NCBI GenBank assembly: GCA_031278575.1
Contig: JAITKD010000125.1
Span: forward strand, 1 to 5,641
DNA length: 5,641 nt
Reading direction: 5' to 3'
Source of the DNA: Spirochaetaceae bacterium
GTDB lineage: Bacteria > Spirochaetota > Spirochaetia > Treponematales > Breznakiellaceae
Part shown: piece after piece, positions 5,542 to 5,641 of the stretch
How the letters are laid out: the number at the start of each line of letters is the position of its first letter
Numbering within the stretch: the stretch's first letter is position 1
Position numbers and translations under genes: made by a program
Notes under the pieces: model-generated
Told to the model about the DNA's origin: nothing
What the model saw: only the letters and a program-made list of their open reading frames with translations
Databases searched by the model: none

Positions 5542-5641
5542 ATGGAACCGCTTCTGAGCATCGATAACCTTGAAGTACAGTTTTACACCATGGAGGGCGT
5601 CCATCAGGCGGTCCGGGGTCTGTCCCTTACCCTGGAAAAGG
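5542..5641 (+). CDS. Oligopeptide/dipeptide ABC transporter ATP-binding protein (5' part only)
   Basis: The window ends after 33 codons. The product begins MEPLLSIDNLEVQF, then YTMEGVHQAVRGLSL, then TLEK; this LL.I.NL.V.F.T.EG...AV.G.S is the N-terminal strand pattern of OppD/DppD-type ATPases, in which an ..EG..AV.. turn precedes the Walker A motif by some ten residues. The Walker A itself lies beyond the window. The ATG at 5542 has only a weak ribosome site (GGGG at 5531-5534). It has its own promoter, and the terminator at 5451-5485 separates it from liv, so it is probably the first gene of a peptide or nickel importer operon. Substrate cannot be told from this fragment. Confidence 0.75.
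   Translation, partial: MEPLLSIDNLEVQFYTMEGVHQAVRGLSLTLEK

Overview
The window holds one complete five-gene ABC importer operon of the high-affinity branched-chain amino acid (HAAT/Liv) family and the first 33 codons of a second, oligopeptide-type ABC importer. All genes lie on the + strand. The DNA is moderately GC-rich in the genes, with strong AGGAGG-type ribosome binding sites and tight gene packing. From memory only, the protein style and the GC-rich intergenic repeats resemble the larger-genome, host-associated spirochaetes (Treponema of the termite gut). No marker gene is present, so this assignment is weak.

Layout. 1-180 is GC-rich non-coding sequence with two compact hairpins and a repeat-like segment; a short open frame ending at 39-41 might be the tail of an upstream gene but cannot be identified. 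181-275 is AT-rich and promoter-like, with an ARG-box-like palindrome. 276-369 is a structured leader: a possible 13-codon peptide rich in Val/Ile/Leu, three small hairpins, and a segment that can pair either with an upstream partner or with the livK Shine-Dalgarno. 370-1539 is livK (periplasmic binding protein). 1540-1698 is a purine-rich then pyrimidine-rich imperfect inverted repeat. 1699-2610 livH and 2623-3714 livM are the two membrane permeases; 3698-4468 livG and 4468-5208 livF are the two ATPases, packed with a 12-nt gap, a 17-nt overlap and a 1-nt overlap. 5209-5541 is non-coding, with several inverted repeats, a second copy of the upstream repeat in the opposite orientation, an intrinsic terminator at 5451-5485 and a promoter with a perfect TTGACA. 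5542 to the window end starts an OppD/DppD-type ATPase.

Working together: LivK should capture a branched-chain or related amino acid in the periplasm and deliver it to the LivH-LivM channel, which LivG and LivF power by ATP hydrolysis. The hairpin between livK and livH probably sets the excess of binding protein over membrane complex. The genes themselves are ordinary; the points worth a second look are the leader of livK, the two intergenic inverted repeats and the lack of a lipobox cysteine in LivK.
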